A stretch of 64,000 nt of DNA, from NCBI GenBank assembly GCA_050485645.1, contig JBJHBT010000018.1, positions 1 through 64,000 on the forward strand. Direction: 5' to 3'. A program made the position numbers and the translations under genes. The notes beneath the pieces were generated by a model. That model was not told the DNA's origin. It did no database searches and saw only the letters and a list, made by a program, of their open reading frames with translations. This document shows, piece by piece, positions 1 through 8,395 of this stretch (within the stretch, counting starts at the first letter, position 1; every line of letters starts with the position of its first letter). The DNA is from JBJHBP01 sp050485645. GTDB taxonomy: Bacteria > Pseudomonadota > Gammaproteobacteria > Steroidobacterales > Rariloculaceae.

Positions 1-2
1 TG

Positions 3-173
3 ATCGGCGCGGATCTGGCTAGCGGCCCGGATCGTACTGGATACTACTGCACGAGATGCCGGCAGGTATTCGATGAGCCAATTGCGCACGCTTGCGACGA
101 ACCTGCCGCTGCCCCGGAGAGGCAGGAGCCACTACCGCCAGACCCGCCGCCACCGCAATCCGTATGTTCCTGA
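3..173 (+). CDS. C-terminal part of a small element-borne protein (start off the left edge)
   Basis: An open frame enters from the left edge and stops with TGA at 171-173, leaving the last 56 residues. It begins IGADLASGPDRTGYYC, which resembles short phage/island proteins with an 'A-G-PD-T' stretch. It has a Cys-x2-Cys pair followed by a third Cys about 14 residues later, which could bind a metal, and then a Pro-rich tail. It overlaps the next gene (ATG at 164) by 10 bp, matching the second overlap downstream, so the three frames are probably translationally coupled. No function can be assigned. It is too short for a firm call and rests on frame, overlap and composition. Confidence 0.5.
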   Translation: MGADLASGPDRTGYYCTRCRQVFDEPIAHACDEPAAAPERQEPLPPDPPPPQSVCS

Positions 174-388
174 CCCCCACGCAAGTCATTGAACTAACCG
201 GCCGCCGCCGTCCATCGGCGCAATGCCGGTGGCTGGATGCTCATGGCTGGCGACATGCCAGGCGGGCCGATGGCTCCGTGATAGTCCACCAAGCGGAGGC
301 GCGGCGACAATTGTGCGGTGACACGCGAGCCGCCACCCGCGTGCATCATGAGCTGCCTGACTTGGAGGCGCTGACCGGTGCGGAGTAA
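164..388 (+). CDS. DUF4224-type small protein preceding the integrase
   Basis: A 74-residue protein starting MFLTPTQVIELTGRRRPSAQ; the phrase 'L-T-x-x-Q-V-x-E-L-T-G' followed by a W and 'HGW' a little later is typical of DUF4224. These proteins are nearly always encoded just upstream of phage-type tyrosine integrases and may be small DNA-binding or directionality factors; that role is inferred. The start at 164 was chosen because the conserved N-terminus begins there, although the frame stays open further upstream. It overlaps the upstream frame by 10 bp and the integrase by 11 bp, which suggests one coupled transcript. No independent promoter was recognised. Confidence 0.7.
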   Translation: MFLTPTQVIELTGRRRPSAQCRWLDAHGWRHARRADGSVIVHQAEARRQLCGDTRAATRVHHELPDLEALTGAE

Positions 389-1388
389 GATCCCTACCGT
401 GGGGCGCACAAGAACGAAGAACAAGCACCTGCCCAAGTACTTGATCTGCTACCACGGCTCACACTATTACCGTGGACCAGCGACCGACTGGAAGCGAATC
501 AATCTGGGGCGCGACTACGCCGACGCGATGGTGCGGTACGGCGCCCTGTTCCGTGAGACGGGACTACGCACCTTCGCGGATGTCTGCGACCGCTACCAGC
601 AGGTCGTCACGCCACAGAAGGCGTCCCGCACGCAGACAGACGAGCACCGCTTTCTGGCTGCCATCCGCAGCGTGTTCGGGCGCATGACGCCCGGCTTCAT
701 CGAGCCGGTGCACGTCTACCAGTTCCGCGACGCGCTTGCCGCCAGATCAGGCGCCACGCAAGCCAACCTTCACTTGGCGATGCTCAAGCACCTGTGCGTG
801 AAAGCGATCGAGTGGGGCGCCATGAAGGGTCACCCTGCCCGTGACGTGAGGAAGCTGTCCGTCACGCCTCGTGATCGCGTGCCAGACGAGGACGAACTCG
901 AACTGGTATACAGCGTGGCGCCGCCGTCCGTGCAGGTCGCCATGGATCTGGCCGTGCTCACCGGCATGAGCCGCGGCGACATCCTGGCGCTCGAGCGCAG
1001 CCACTGCCGAGACGACGGCATCCACTATACACGGGCCAAGACGCGCAGACGGACACCGCGCAGAATCATCGTCGAATGGTCGGACGAGCTGCGCGCAGTT
1101 ATCGCCAGAGCGAAGCAGATCAAGCCGCAAGTGCGCCGTCACATCATCGCGACACGCAGCGGACAGCCGTTCACCGCGAGCGGGTTTTCGACGCTGTGGC
1201 AACGGACGATGGCTCGAGCCGAGGCGCAGGGCCTGGAGCTTCGATTCACGTTTCACGATCTGCGGGCGCTGTCGGCCTCCGAGGCCGCGAGCTTATTGGA
1301 GGCCTCGGAAAGGCTCGGCCATTCCTCGACGGCGATCACGCAGCGGGTCTACCGGCGCAAGCCAGTGCGCGTAAAGCCGCTGCGGTGA
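378..1388 (+). CDS. int: Phage-type tyrosine integrase (site-specific recombinase)
   Basis: A 336-residue integrase that would catalyse insertion and excision of the element at tRNA-Lys. Residues about 60-160 form the SAM-like core-binding part and 170-336 the catalytic domain. The catalytic residues visible are Lys221, the HDLR motif (His293, Arg296), His315 in LGHSS and the nucleophile Tyr325 in RVYRRK. The first catalytic arginine, normally in TG-x-R, is replaced: the sequence reads TGMSRGD with Ser198 (AGC at 969-971) at that place and Arg199 next to it. The start is GTG at 378, inside the DUF4224 gene. Length and C-terminus (RKPVRVKPLR) match the family. Activity is uncertain because of Ser198. 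Confidence 0.9.
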   Translation: MRSKIPTVGRTRTKNKHLPKYLICYHGSHYYRGPATDWKRINLGRDYADAMVRYGALFRETGLRTFADVCDRYQQVVTPQKASRTQTDEHRFLAAIRSVFGRMTPGFIEPVHVYQFRDALAARSGATQANLHLAMLKHLCVKAIEWGAMKGHPARDVRKLSVTPRDRVPDEDELELVYSVAPPSVQVAMDLAVLTGMSRGDILALERSHCRDDGIHYTRAKTRRRTPRRIIVEWSDELRAVIARAKQIKPQVRRHIIATRSGQPFTASGFSTLWQRTMARAEAQGLELRFTFHDLRALSASEAASLLEASERLGHSSTAITQRVYRRKPVRVKPLR

Positions 1389-1397
1389 CGCCGGAAT

Positions 1398-1422
1398 TGA
1401 TCAAACGGACCGGGTTTGATCA
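1398..1422. repeat. Perfect 9-bp inverted repeat after the integrase
   Basis: TGATCAAAC (1398-1406) and GTTTGATCA (1414-1422) pair perfectly around a 7-nt loop, 9 bp past the integrase stop. It could be a weak terminator, although no T-tract follows, or an arm-type binding site at the element end. Its position between the integrase and the tRNA fits either. Confidence 0.45.
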
Positions 1423-1460
1423 CGATGCCTTGCGCCGCAAAGCATCAAAGTGGTTGATTT

Positions 1461-1536
1461 TGGTGGGCCGTGTTGGATTCGAACCAACGACCATCGGATT
1501 AAAAGTCCGGTGCTCTACCAACTGAGCTAACGGCCC
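1461..1536 (-). tRNA. tRNA-Lys (anticodon TTT)
   Basis: Read on the minus strand, a 76-nt cloverleaf starts GGGCCGT and ends ACGGCCC-A-CCA with the CCA encoded. The anticodon loop is CTTTTAA with anticodon TTT, the D-loop segment is AGCTCAGTTGGTAGAGC and the T-arm contains GGTTCGAATCC. It lies 52 bp downstream of queC and probably forms the chromosomal attachment site of the element to its left. Confidence 0.97.
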
Positions 1537-1588
1537 CTGAGGCGGGCGGCTGCGATGATACCGGAAGCCGACGCGATGACCAAACCGG

Positions 1589-2281
1589 TCAGGAGACATA
1601 CGGCGTCGGGTCCGTCACGCCGGCCTCCTGGAAGCCCGCGCGGCGAAAATGGCATGCGTCGCAGCGCCCGCATGCCCGGCCCTGATCATCCGCGCTGTAA
1701 CACGACACGGTGAGACCGTAGTCCACACCGAGCCGTGTGCCGAGCTGGATGATCTGTGACTTGCTCAGCGACTGCAGCGGCGCCGCCACTTCCACCGGCG
1801 CACCTTCCACCGCCTGTCGCGTCGCCAGTCTGGCCATTGCGTTGAACGCCGCGATGTATTCCGGACGGCAGTCCGGGTAGCCCGAATAGTCGACGGCGTT
1901 CACGCCGATGAAAATAAACGCCGCATCCAGCACTTCGGCCCAACCCAGCGCCAAACTCAGCAGCACCGTGTTGCGCGCCGGCACATACGTTACCGGAATA
2001 CCGTCTCCACGCTCATCAGGCACCGCGATCGTCGGATCGGTGAGTGCCGAACCACCGAACTTCCCCACCGGCACGCTGATCTCCACATGCTGCACCGCGC
2101 CAAGACCCGCGGACACGCGGCGGGCGGCGGAGAGTTCGGCGCGATGGCGCTGGCCGTAGTCCACGGCCAGCGTGTGGCACTGCAGACCGCGGTCCCGCGC
2201 CACCGCGAGCGCGGTGGCCGAATCCAGGCCGCCGGACAGCAGCACCACCGCGGGGCGGTTACGCCTGTTGGTCGAAGCCAC
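1589..2281 (-). CDS. queC: 7-cyano-7-deazaguanine synthase QueC
   Basis: Converts 7-carboxy-7-deazaguanine to preQ0 with ATP and ammonia in queuosine biosynthesis. The PP-loop SGGLDS sits at residues 16-21, and the C-terminal zinc site shows as four cysteines in CYSADDQGRACGRCDAC. The start is taken as GTG at 2281, just after the queE stop (tga-ac-GTG), giving 230 residues, the usual family size. The frame stays open upstream to 2365, but that stretch overlaps queE and lacks family features. It forms one operon with queE and the Tol-Pal genes upstream. Confidence 0.95.
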   Translation of the reverse strand: MASTNRRNRPAVVLLSGGLDSATALAVARDRGLQCHTLAVDYGQRHRAELSAARRVSAGLGAVQHVEISVPVGKFGGSALTDPTIAVPDERGDGIPVTYVPARNTVLLSLALGWAEVLDAAFIFIGVNAVDYSGYPDCRPEYIAAFNAMARLATRQAVEGAPVEVAAPLQSLSKSQIIQLGTRLGVDYGLTVSCYSADDQGRACGRCDACHFRRAGFQEAGVTDPTPYVS

Positions 2282-2283
2282 GT

Positions 2284-2982
2284 TCAGCGCCCTGGAACAT
2301 CGCCCCAGAGCAGCTTGTGCAGCTGCACCTGAAACCGCACGTTGAGGCGATCGGCGACGATCCAATCGGCCAGCGTGCCCGGTGCAAGCTGCGCATAGGA
2401 CGGCGAGAACAGCACCGTGCAGGGCAGCGTCGGATGCGCGGCCAGCACGTCGCGCGCCCAGTCGTAGTCGGCGCGATCACAGATGACGAACTTCAACGCA
2501 TCGGTGGGCGAGAGCAGCGCGAGGTTTTCCATGCGATTGCGCTGCTGCTCACCGGAACCTGGCGTTTTCAGATCCACCACCCGGGCAACGCGCGGGTCCA
2601 CGGCAGAGATATCGAGCGCACCGCCGGTTTCAAGCGATACATTCAGCCCTGTATCACACAGTGCCGTCATCAGTGCCAGGCTGCTGCGCTGCGCAAGCGG
2701 CTCACCACCGGTCACGCAGACATGGCGTACGCCGAAATCGCGCACCGCGGCCACTACGTCGTTCACGTCACGCCACTGGCCACCGCTGAACGCATAGGCG
2801 GTATCGCAGTAACTGCAACGCAGCGGGCAGCCGGTGAGGCGCACGAAGACCGTCGGCCAGCCGACCGCGTTCGCCTCACCCTGGATGGACAGAAAGATTT
2901 CGGTAATCTTCAACCGCGCCGCGTCGGGCACCGCGGTATCCCGGAACGTGTGCCCGGTGAAAGCCTGCGAACCTGCGCTCAC
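2284..2982 (-). CDS. queE: 7-carboxy-7-deazaguanine synthase QueE (radical SAM)
   Basis: Radical-SAM enzyme that rearranges 6-carboxytetrahydropterin to 7-carboxy-7-deazaguanine in the queuosine pathway. The cluster motif is C-x3-C-x2-C in TGCPLRCSYCDTAYAFSGG, preceded by the typical IFLSIQGE and followed by VTGGEPLAQ. At 232 residues it has the usual length. It starts 5 nt after the cpoB stop and ends 2 nt before the queC GTG, so it is clearly in the same transcript. The pairing of queE and queC behind tol-pal is common in pseudomonad-type gammaproteobacteria. Confidence 0.95.
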   Translation of the reverse strand: MSAGSQAFTGHTFRDTAVPDAARLKITEIFLSIQGEANAVGWPTVFVRLTGCPLRCSYCDTAYAFSGGQWRDVNDVVAAVRDFGVRHVCVTGGEPLAQRSSLALMTALCDTGLNVSLETGGALDISAVDPRVARVVDLKTPGSGEQQRNRMENLALLSPTDALKFVICDRADYDWARDVLAAHPTLPCTVLFSPSYAQLAPGTLADWIVADRLNVRFQVQLHKLLWGDVPGR

Positions 2983-2987
2983 GCCGG

Positions 2988-3827
2988 TCAGCCGACCTCC
3001 TGCGCGATCCGCTGCAGCCGCTGTGTCGCCATCTGTGCGGCGGTGGTGCCGGGGTAGTCGCGCGCCACACGCTGCAGGGCAGCCCGGGCATCGTCCCAGC
3101 GGCGCAGTTCGTAATTGCAGAAGCCGATTTTCAGCAATGCGTCCGGTGTCTTGTCGGACTGCGGGTACTGATCCAGCACACGCTGGAAGTGCGGCAGCGC
3201 GCCGTTGAAGTCACGGCGTACATAGTAGGTTTCCGCGAGCCAGTACTGCGCGTTGTCCGCCAGCCGGCTGCCGGCATGGTTGGTGAGAAACTGCGTGAAC
3301 GCCTGCTCTGCCTGATCGTACTGTCGATTCTGCAACAGATTGAAAGCGGCCTGGTAGGCCTCCTGATCGTTGTCCGCCCCCGGCACCGACGGCAGCGCGG
3401 GAATCGCGGCACCCTGCCCCTGAATCGCACCGCTGGCGCGGGGGTCAAAGTCCGTGCCGCCGAATCCGTCTCCACCGGCGCCCGGACCGAACGGCGCCGG
3501 AGCCCCACGGGTCTGCGACTGCTCGAGCACCTGCAGGCGACGGTCAACATCCAGATACAGCTCACGCTGGCGGGCGCCCTGGTTCTCGGACTCATAGACC
3601 AGCGTTTCCAGCTCGCCGCGCAGGTTGCGGGTTTCGGCCTGCAACTGCTCCAGCTGATTGGCTATCTGCAAAAGACTCTGGTTGTCGATCACACGCTCGA
3701 TGCGGATCAGCCTGGCTTCCATGTCGGTGAGACGCAGATAGACCGGGTCCTCGGTCGGTGACAGCGAAGTACAGCCGGCTACGGCGACGAGCGTCGCGGC
3801 AGTCAGCATCAATCCAGGTCTATTCAT
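2988..3827 (-). CDS. cpoB: Cell-division coordinator CpoB (Tol-Pal protein YbgF)
   Basis: Periplasmic partner of the Tol-Pal system that coordinates peptidoglycan synthesis with outer-membrane constriction. The 279 residues show an N-terminal export signal, a coiled coil (about 25-110, heptads rich in L, Q, E), a Gly/Pro/Ala-rich linker (110-155) and C-terminal TPR repeats (about 158-279, with AFNLLQNRQYDQAEQAF and ADNAQYWLAETYY). The signal ends VAVAGC, a possible lipobox; E. coli CpoB is soluble, so a lipid anchor would be a difference. The last tol-pal gene, it precedes queE by 5 nt. Confidence 0.93.
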   Translation of the reverse strand: MNRPGLMLTAATLVAVAGCTSLSPTEDPVYLRLTDMEARLIRIERVIDNQSLLQIANQLEQLQAETRNLRGELETLVYESENQGARQRELYLDVDRRLQVLEQSQTRGAPAPFGPGAGGDGFGGTDFDPRASGAIQGQGAAIPALPSVPGADNDQEAYQAAFNLLQNRQYDQAEQAFTQFLTNHAGSRLADNAQYWLAETYYVRRDFNGALPHFQRVLDQYPQSDKTPDALLKIGFCNYELRRWDDARAALQRVARDYPGTTAAQMATQRLQRIAQEVG

Positions 3828-3852
3828 CGCATTCCCCTTGCAGGTTCATGTC

Positions 3853-3880
3853 CGCACCGGGGTCACCCGACCCCGGTGCG
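3853..3880. repeat. 12-bp GC-rich hairpin between pal and cpoB
   Basis: CGCACCGGGGTC (3853-3864) pairs perfectly with GACCCCGGTGCG (3869-3880) around a 4-nt loop in the 77-bp gap between pal and cpoB. No T-run follows on the minus strand, so a full terminator is unlikely. An attenuator or mRNA-stabilising stem that lowers cpoB-queEC expression relative to pal would fit. Confidence 0.6.
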
Positions 3881-3904
3881 AGGACGGTTCCGGGCGGCGC
3901 CGCG

Positions 3905-4444
3905 CTACTGCCGGTACACCAGCTCCACGCGACGATTCAGGCCCCAGGCCTCTTCGTTACTGCCGAAAGCCGCCGGACGTTCCTCGCCGTAGCTGACGGT
4001 CGTAATCTGGCTGGCCGATGCGCCCTGGAGCAGCAGGAAGCTGCGCACTGCCTGGGCACGGCGCTCGCCAAGTCCGATATTGTACTCGCGGCTGCCGCGT
4101 TCATCCGTATGCCCCTCCAGACGCAGGTTGGCGCGCGGATTGTCGGCCAGATAGCGGCCGTGGGCGACCAGTATGTCATTGAAATCCGAGCGAATCTCAC
4201 TGCGGTCAAACTCGAAGTACACCACCAGATTGTCCAGCAGGCGCTGCGACGGACCATCGGCGAATTCACCAATGCCACCCGCGCCGCCCACGCCTGTTGT
4301 TGAAGCGCCGCTGCCGGAGGATCCAATGCCGAACCCTTCCAGGCCATTGTCATCGTCCGGCAACGTCGTCGCCGAGCGACCACCGCACCCGGCCAGCGTG
4401 AGCATCAGGACCAGACAGGTAACCACAACGCTATATCTACGCAT
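3905..4444 (-). CDS. pal: Peptidoglycan-associated lipoprotein Pal
   Basis: Outer-membrane lipoprotein that binds peptidoglycan and TolB in the Tol-Pal machine. The signal peptide ends in lipobox LAGC with the lipidated Cys at residue 20, followed by a Gly/Ser-rich linker (20-65). The OmpA-like peptidoglycan-binding domain (about 70-179) shows VYFEFDRSEI and the hallmark GHTDERGSREYNIGLGERRA. Length 179 is normal. It lies 64 bp after tolB and is separated from cpoB by a strong hairpin. Confidence 0.97.
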   Translation of the reverse strand: MRRYSVVVTCLVLMLTLAGCGGRSATTLPDDDNGLEGFGIGSSGSGASTTGVGGAGGIGEFADGPSQRLLDNLVVYFEFDRSEIRSDFNDILVAHGRYLADNPRANLRLEGHTDERGSREYNIGLGERRAQAVRSFLLLQGASASQITTVSYGEERPAAFGSNEEAWGLNRRVELVYRQ

Positions 4445-4508
4445 GTTTTAGAACCTCAGTTAAGAAAAGCGCCGAACTCTCGGAGCATGAAGAAAAATAT
4501 CCCTTCGA

Positions 4509-5840
4509 TCAAGGCAGCGGAAACGGCCCCCAGACCGGCTCGCGCACGTCGCCATCCACCGATGCGATCTCCTGTCGGATACGTCCATCGGTGCTCACGG
4601 CCGACAGTACGCCTCGACCGCCTTCGCGGGTGGCGTAGATGATCTGCGCGCCATTGGGCGCGAAACTCGGTGACTCGTCGTTGCTGCCGCGGGTCACCAC
4701 CTCCGTACGGCCGGACTGGATATCGACCACCGCGATACGGAAATTGCCGCGGTCATTGTGGATCACGGCCAGGCTGCGGCCATCGGGCGAAATCCGCGGG
4801 CGAGCATTGTACGCCCCTTCGCGGGTGATGCGCTCGGCGCGTGAGCCGGCCTGCGCGGCGACACGATAGATCTGCGGGCCACCGGCACGATCGGACATGA
4901 AGAAGATGGTGCGTCCATCCTGGCTCCAGACCGGTTCGGTATCAATGGCCTGGCTGTTGGTGACGCGCGATATCACCTGTGAGGACAGGTCGAGCGTATA
5001 GATGTTCAGCGACGCCTCGCCCATCGACAGCACCAGTGCCAGCTGCCGCCCGTCCGGCGAAAACGCCGGCGACGCGTTGACACCGGCGCGCGCCGACACC
5101 CGCTCCCGCGTACCGGTGCGCAGCGTCTGCACATAGATTGCCGAATCACCGCCCTCGAATGACACGTAGGCGATCCGCCGGCCATCCGGTGACCAGCTCG
5201 GCGACATCAGCGGCTGCGACGACTCCGCGATCACCTGCGGATCCATGCCGTCGGCGTCGGATACGACCAGCTGGTAGAGACGGCTGTCGCCGTTGCGCTG
5301 CTCGTTGACATAGGCGATGCGCGTACCGAACACCCCGCGGATACCGGTCAGGGCTTCGAATACCATGTCGGACACGCGATGCCCTGCCGCGCGCAGCTCG
5401 TCCCGGTCGGCGGTGAGCCGATAGCCGAGAATCTGTTCGCTGCGGGCGACATCGAACAGCTGAAAGACGATGGTGTAGCGTCCCGGCGCTTCCTCGATCA
5501 GCCGACCGGTAACCAGCGCGTCGACTTCCACGATGCGCCAGTCGGGGAACGCCACCTGTTCGGGCCGCGTCGGCCGCGACAGCATGTCGCGTTCGGCCAT
5601 CGGCGCGAACCGGCCGCTGTTGCGCAGATTCTGTGTCACCAGACCCGACACATCGAACGGTGCGGTCTGCCCGGAACCTTCAAATGCAAACGGCACGATC
5701 GCGATCGGCACGGGGCGTTCCACGCCACGGGTAATCACAATCTCCAGCTGCGCGTTCGCGCTCGGCGCCACCAGCGCAATCGCCGCCAGCAGCCAGCCAA
5801 TGCCGGTCTTAACGATCCGTTCCAACGTCATTCTCATCAT
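4509..5840 (-). CDS. tolB: Tol-Pal system translocation protein TolB
   Basis: Periplasmic beta-propeller of the Tol-Pal system that contacts Pal and TolA. ATG at 5840 was chosen because GAGG lies about 9 nt upstream and the signal peptide (ending SANAQ) then starts normally; a GTG directly after the tolA stop (5879) is the alternative. The product is 443 residues: an N-terminal D2-type domain followed by WD-like propeller repeats with recurring 'SPDG' blades (SWSPDGRRIAY, AFSPDGRQLA, RISPDGRSLA). It ends in WGPFPLP, near the family C-terminus. Confidence 0.95.
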   Translation of the reverse strand: MMRMTLERIVKTGIGWLLAAIALVAPSANAQLEIVITRGVERPVPIAIVPFAFEGSGQTAPFDVSGLVTQNLRNSGRFAPMAERDMLSRPTRPEQVAFPDWRIVEVDALVTGRLIEEAPGRYTIVFQLFDVARSEQILGYRLTADRDELRAAGHRVSDMVFEALTGIRGVFGTRIAYVNEQRNGDSRLYQLVVSDADGMDPQVIAESSQPLMSPSWSPDGRRIAYVSFEGGDSAIYVQTLRTGTRERVSARAGVNASPAFSPDGRQLALVLSMGEASLNIYTLDLSSQVISRVTNSQAIDTEPVWSQDGRTIFFMSDRAGGPQIYRVAAQAGSRAERITREGAYNARPRISPDGRSLAVIHNDRGNFRIAVVDIQSGRTEVVTRGSNDESPSFAPNGAQIIYATREGGRGVLSAVSTDGRIRQEIASVDGDVREPVWGPFPLP

Positions 5841-5879
5841 GCAGGGTCCTCGGGGGATTGAATTTTCAATGCCAGACAC

Positions 5880-6806
5880 TCAGACCTCGGGCTCGAAGGT
5901 CAGTTGCAGGTTTCGATTGAACAACGACGGCACCGGCGGCCGCGGCAGCGGCGACGCCCGATGCACCGCCGCCTCGATCGAACGCCGCACCGCATCATCA
6001 CCATTGCACCGGCCGATACGCACGTCCACCACGTCGCCGCTGGGAATCTGCTGCACGTGGACAACGCAGGACAGCCCCCGGCTGGCGCTGGCCGGCGGGA
6101 TCCAGTTCTGTTCGATCCGCTGCTGAATCATCGCCATATACTGATCACGCAGTCCCGACTCCTCGGCGGCGCGCCGCGCCGCCTCGGCGTCCAGCATACG
6201 CGACAATTCCGCTTCGGCTTCCGCCTGCTGGCGCGCCTGTTCCTGCTCGCGGCGGCGCTGCTCGGCTTCCTCGCGCTGCCGCTGCTCTTCTTCCTCGGCC
6301 CGCTGCTCGGCCAGACGGGCTTCCTCAGCCTCGCGTCGCCGCTGTTCCTCCTGGCGCTGCCGGTCGGCCTCGGCCTCAGCCTCGGCCCGGCGGGCCTGTT
6401 CATCGGCGCGACGCTGCTGTTCCTGCTCGCGTTCCAGCTGCAGCTGCTGAAGTCGCGCCTGTTCGGCCGCCTCGGCTTCCTCACGTTCGCGGCGCTGCTG
6501 CACGGCCCGCTGTTCGTCTGCCTCCCGCTGCGCCCTTGCCGCGGCAGCGGCGGCTTCGGCCGCTTCGGCAGCCTCCCTGTCCCGCTGTTCTTCGGCAGCC
6601 CGCTGCTCTGCGTGGCGGGCAACCACCTGCTCCAGCGCGGCCGAGTCCATGAACACCGCTTCCATCGCCAGCACCTGCGGCCCGGACGGCACATGCGGCT
6701 GTTCACGGGCGAAAGGCACGCCGATGAACAGCATCGCGATCAGTGCCGCGTGCATCATCACCGCCAGGGTGATCGACAGCCCTTTGTGAAATACGGACGA
6801 TGACAT
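5880..6806 (-). CDS. tolA: Cell-envelope integrity protein TolA
   Basis: Inner-membrane protein that spans the periplasm and transmits TolQR energy to TolB/Pal. One N-terminal membrane segment (about residues 8-30) is followed by a long Ala/Glu/Arg/Gln-rich helical domain (about 60-215) and a globular C-terminal domain (WIPPAS... to FEPEV). ATG at 6806 was preferred over the upstream in-frame start because MSSSVFHKGLS begins just before the membrane helix; this gives 308 residues. It sits 19 nt after tolR in the tol operon. The low-complexity helix produces long shadow frames on other strands. Confidence 0.92.
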   Translation of the reverse strand: MSSSVFHKGLSITLAVMMHAALIAMLFIGVPFAREQPHVPSGPQVLAMEAVFMDSAALEQVVARHAEQRAAEEQRDREAAEAAEAAAAAARAQREADEQRAVQQRREREEAEAAEQARLQQLQLEREQEQQRRADEQARRAEAEAEADRQRQEEQRRREAEEARLAEQRAEEEEQRQREEAEQRRREQEQARQQAEAEAELSRMLDAEAARRAAEESGLRDQYMAMIQQRIEQNWIPPASASRGLSCVVHVQQIPSGDVVDVRIGRCNGDDAVRRSIEAAVHRASPLPRPPVPSLFNRNLQLTFEPEV

Positions 6807-6825
6807 CAGCTGTACCGGCTCTTCC

Positions 6826-7281
6826 TCAGCGCTCCCGTTGCACATCGGGCGGATCGGTCAGGATGCCGACCGATCTGGCGCCGCCCTCCTGAAGCAGGCG
6901 CATGCCGTCCACGACACGGCCATAGTCGACGGCGGTGTCTCCTTTGACAAGCACAGGGGTGTCCGCGTTGCGTCGCAGTACGGCGGCGGTCACCGCCCGC
7001 ACGCGATCGGCGTCCACGGGCATCTCTTCGTCGTCGTCTATTGTCTGGTCGGCGCCCACGTTCAGATAGAAGCGGCCGTCGCGGTCGACGCTCAGGATCA
7101 GCGGCTGATCAAAGTCCTCCAGATCGATGGGCTCACCACCGGCCTGCGGCAGCTCCACGTGGATGCCCTGAGTCAGCAGTGGCGCCGTGATCATGAAGAT
7201 GATCAGCAGCACCAGCATCACGTCGATGTACGGTACGACGTTGATTTCGCCCATCAGCTTACGTTTCGGACGACCTGCCAT
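6826..7281 (-). CDS. tolR: Tol-Pal protein TolR
   Basis: ExbD/TolR-family proton-channel partner of TolQ. The start at 7281 (MAGRPKRKLMGEINVVPYID) follows the tolQ stop by one base and matches the family N-terminus. Of 151 residues, one membrane helix (about 17-37) contains the conserved membrane Asp in PYIDVMLVLLIIFM; a periplasmic domain follows. The insertion of acidic residues (TIDDDEEMPVDAD) near the middle is longer than in E. coli. Confidence 0.95.
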   Translation of the reverse strand: MAGRPKRKLMGEINVVPYIDVMLVLLIIFMITAPLLTQGIHVELPQAGGEPIDLEDFDQPLILSVDRDGRFYLNVGADQTIDDDEEMPVDADRVRAVTAAVLRRNADTPVLVKGDTAVDYGRVVDGMRLLQEGGARSVGILTDPPDVQRER

Positions 7282-7282
7282 G

Positions 7283-7968
<686 letters not shown>

Positions 7969-7972
<4 letters not shown>

Positions 7973-8376
7973 GCTTGCAACTCACTGGTCAATGCCGCCG
8001 GCAGGCGGCGTGGCCGGCCGCTGCCGGCGTCCATGCAGGCGACTTCGGCACGCCCGCTGCACACAAGTTCACCGCCACTGCCATGGCGACGAATACTCTG
8101 ATCGAATATCACCCGCGCACCACGCACTTCGGCGATGTCCGCGGACACATACAGCATGTCGCTGAGTCGGGCCGGCGCCACGAATCGCAGCGTGAGGGCA
8201 CTGAGCACCAGGTGCACGTTGTCGCGCTGCCGCAGTGCATCATGTTCGAGTCGCCGTGCACGCAGCCACTCGGTTCGCGCCCTTTCCAGAAACCGCACGT
8301 AGCTGGCGTTGTAGACCACGCCCTGCGCATCGGTATCCTCCAGATACACCCTCACCGGCAACACGCAGATCGTCAC
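7969..8376 (-). CDS. ybgC: Tol-Pal-associated acyl-CoA thioesterase YbgC
   Basis: Hot-dog-fold acyl-CoA thioesterase that leads the tol-pal operon and is thought to act on phospholipid acyl metabolism at the membrane. GTG at 8376 was chosen for the GGAG 10-15 nt upstream and because the family begins VRVYLEDTD there; the frame stays open to 8448, inside ruvB. The motif DTDAQGVVYNASYVRF keeps the catalytic Asp but has Asn where E. coli YbgC has His. Product 135 residues. The stop overlaps tolQ by 4 bp. Confidence 0.9.
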
Positions 8377-8395
8377 GCCGCTGCGCTCCGCCGAG

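Larger units (their letters stand above)
1..1460. mobile_element. End of an integrative element (prophage or island) in tRNA-Lys
   Basis: Three tightly overlapping plus-strand frames (3-173, 164-388, 378-1388) end with a tyrosine integrase whose 3' end lies 72 bp from the 3' end of tRNA-Lys at 1461. An integrase directly beside a tRNA 3' end is the classic layout of an element that inserts into the tRNA and rebuilds it. The element extends left beyond the window, so the second attachment site is not visible and the direct repeat cannot be confirmed. To the right of the tRNA, chromosomal synteny (queC, queE, tol-pal) begins at once, which supports the boundary. Confidence 0.7.
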
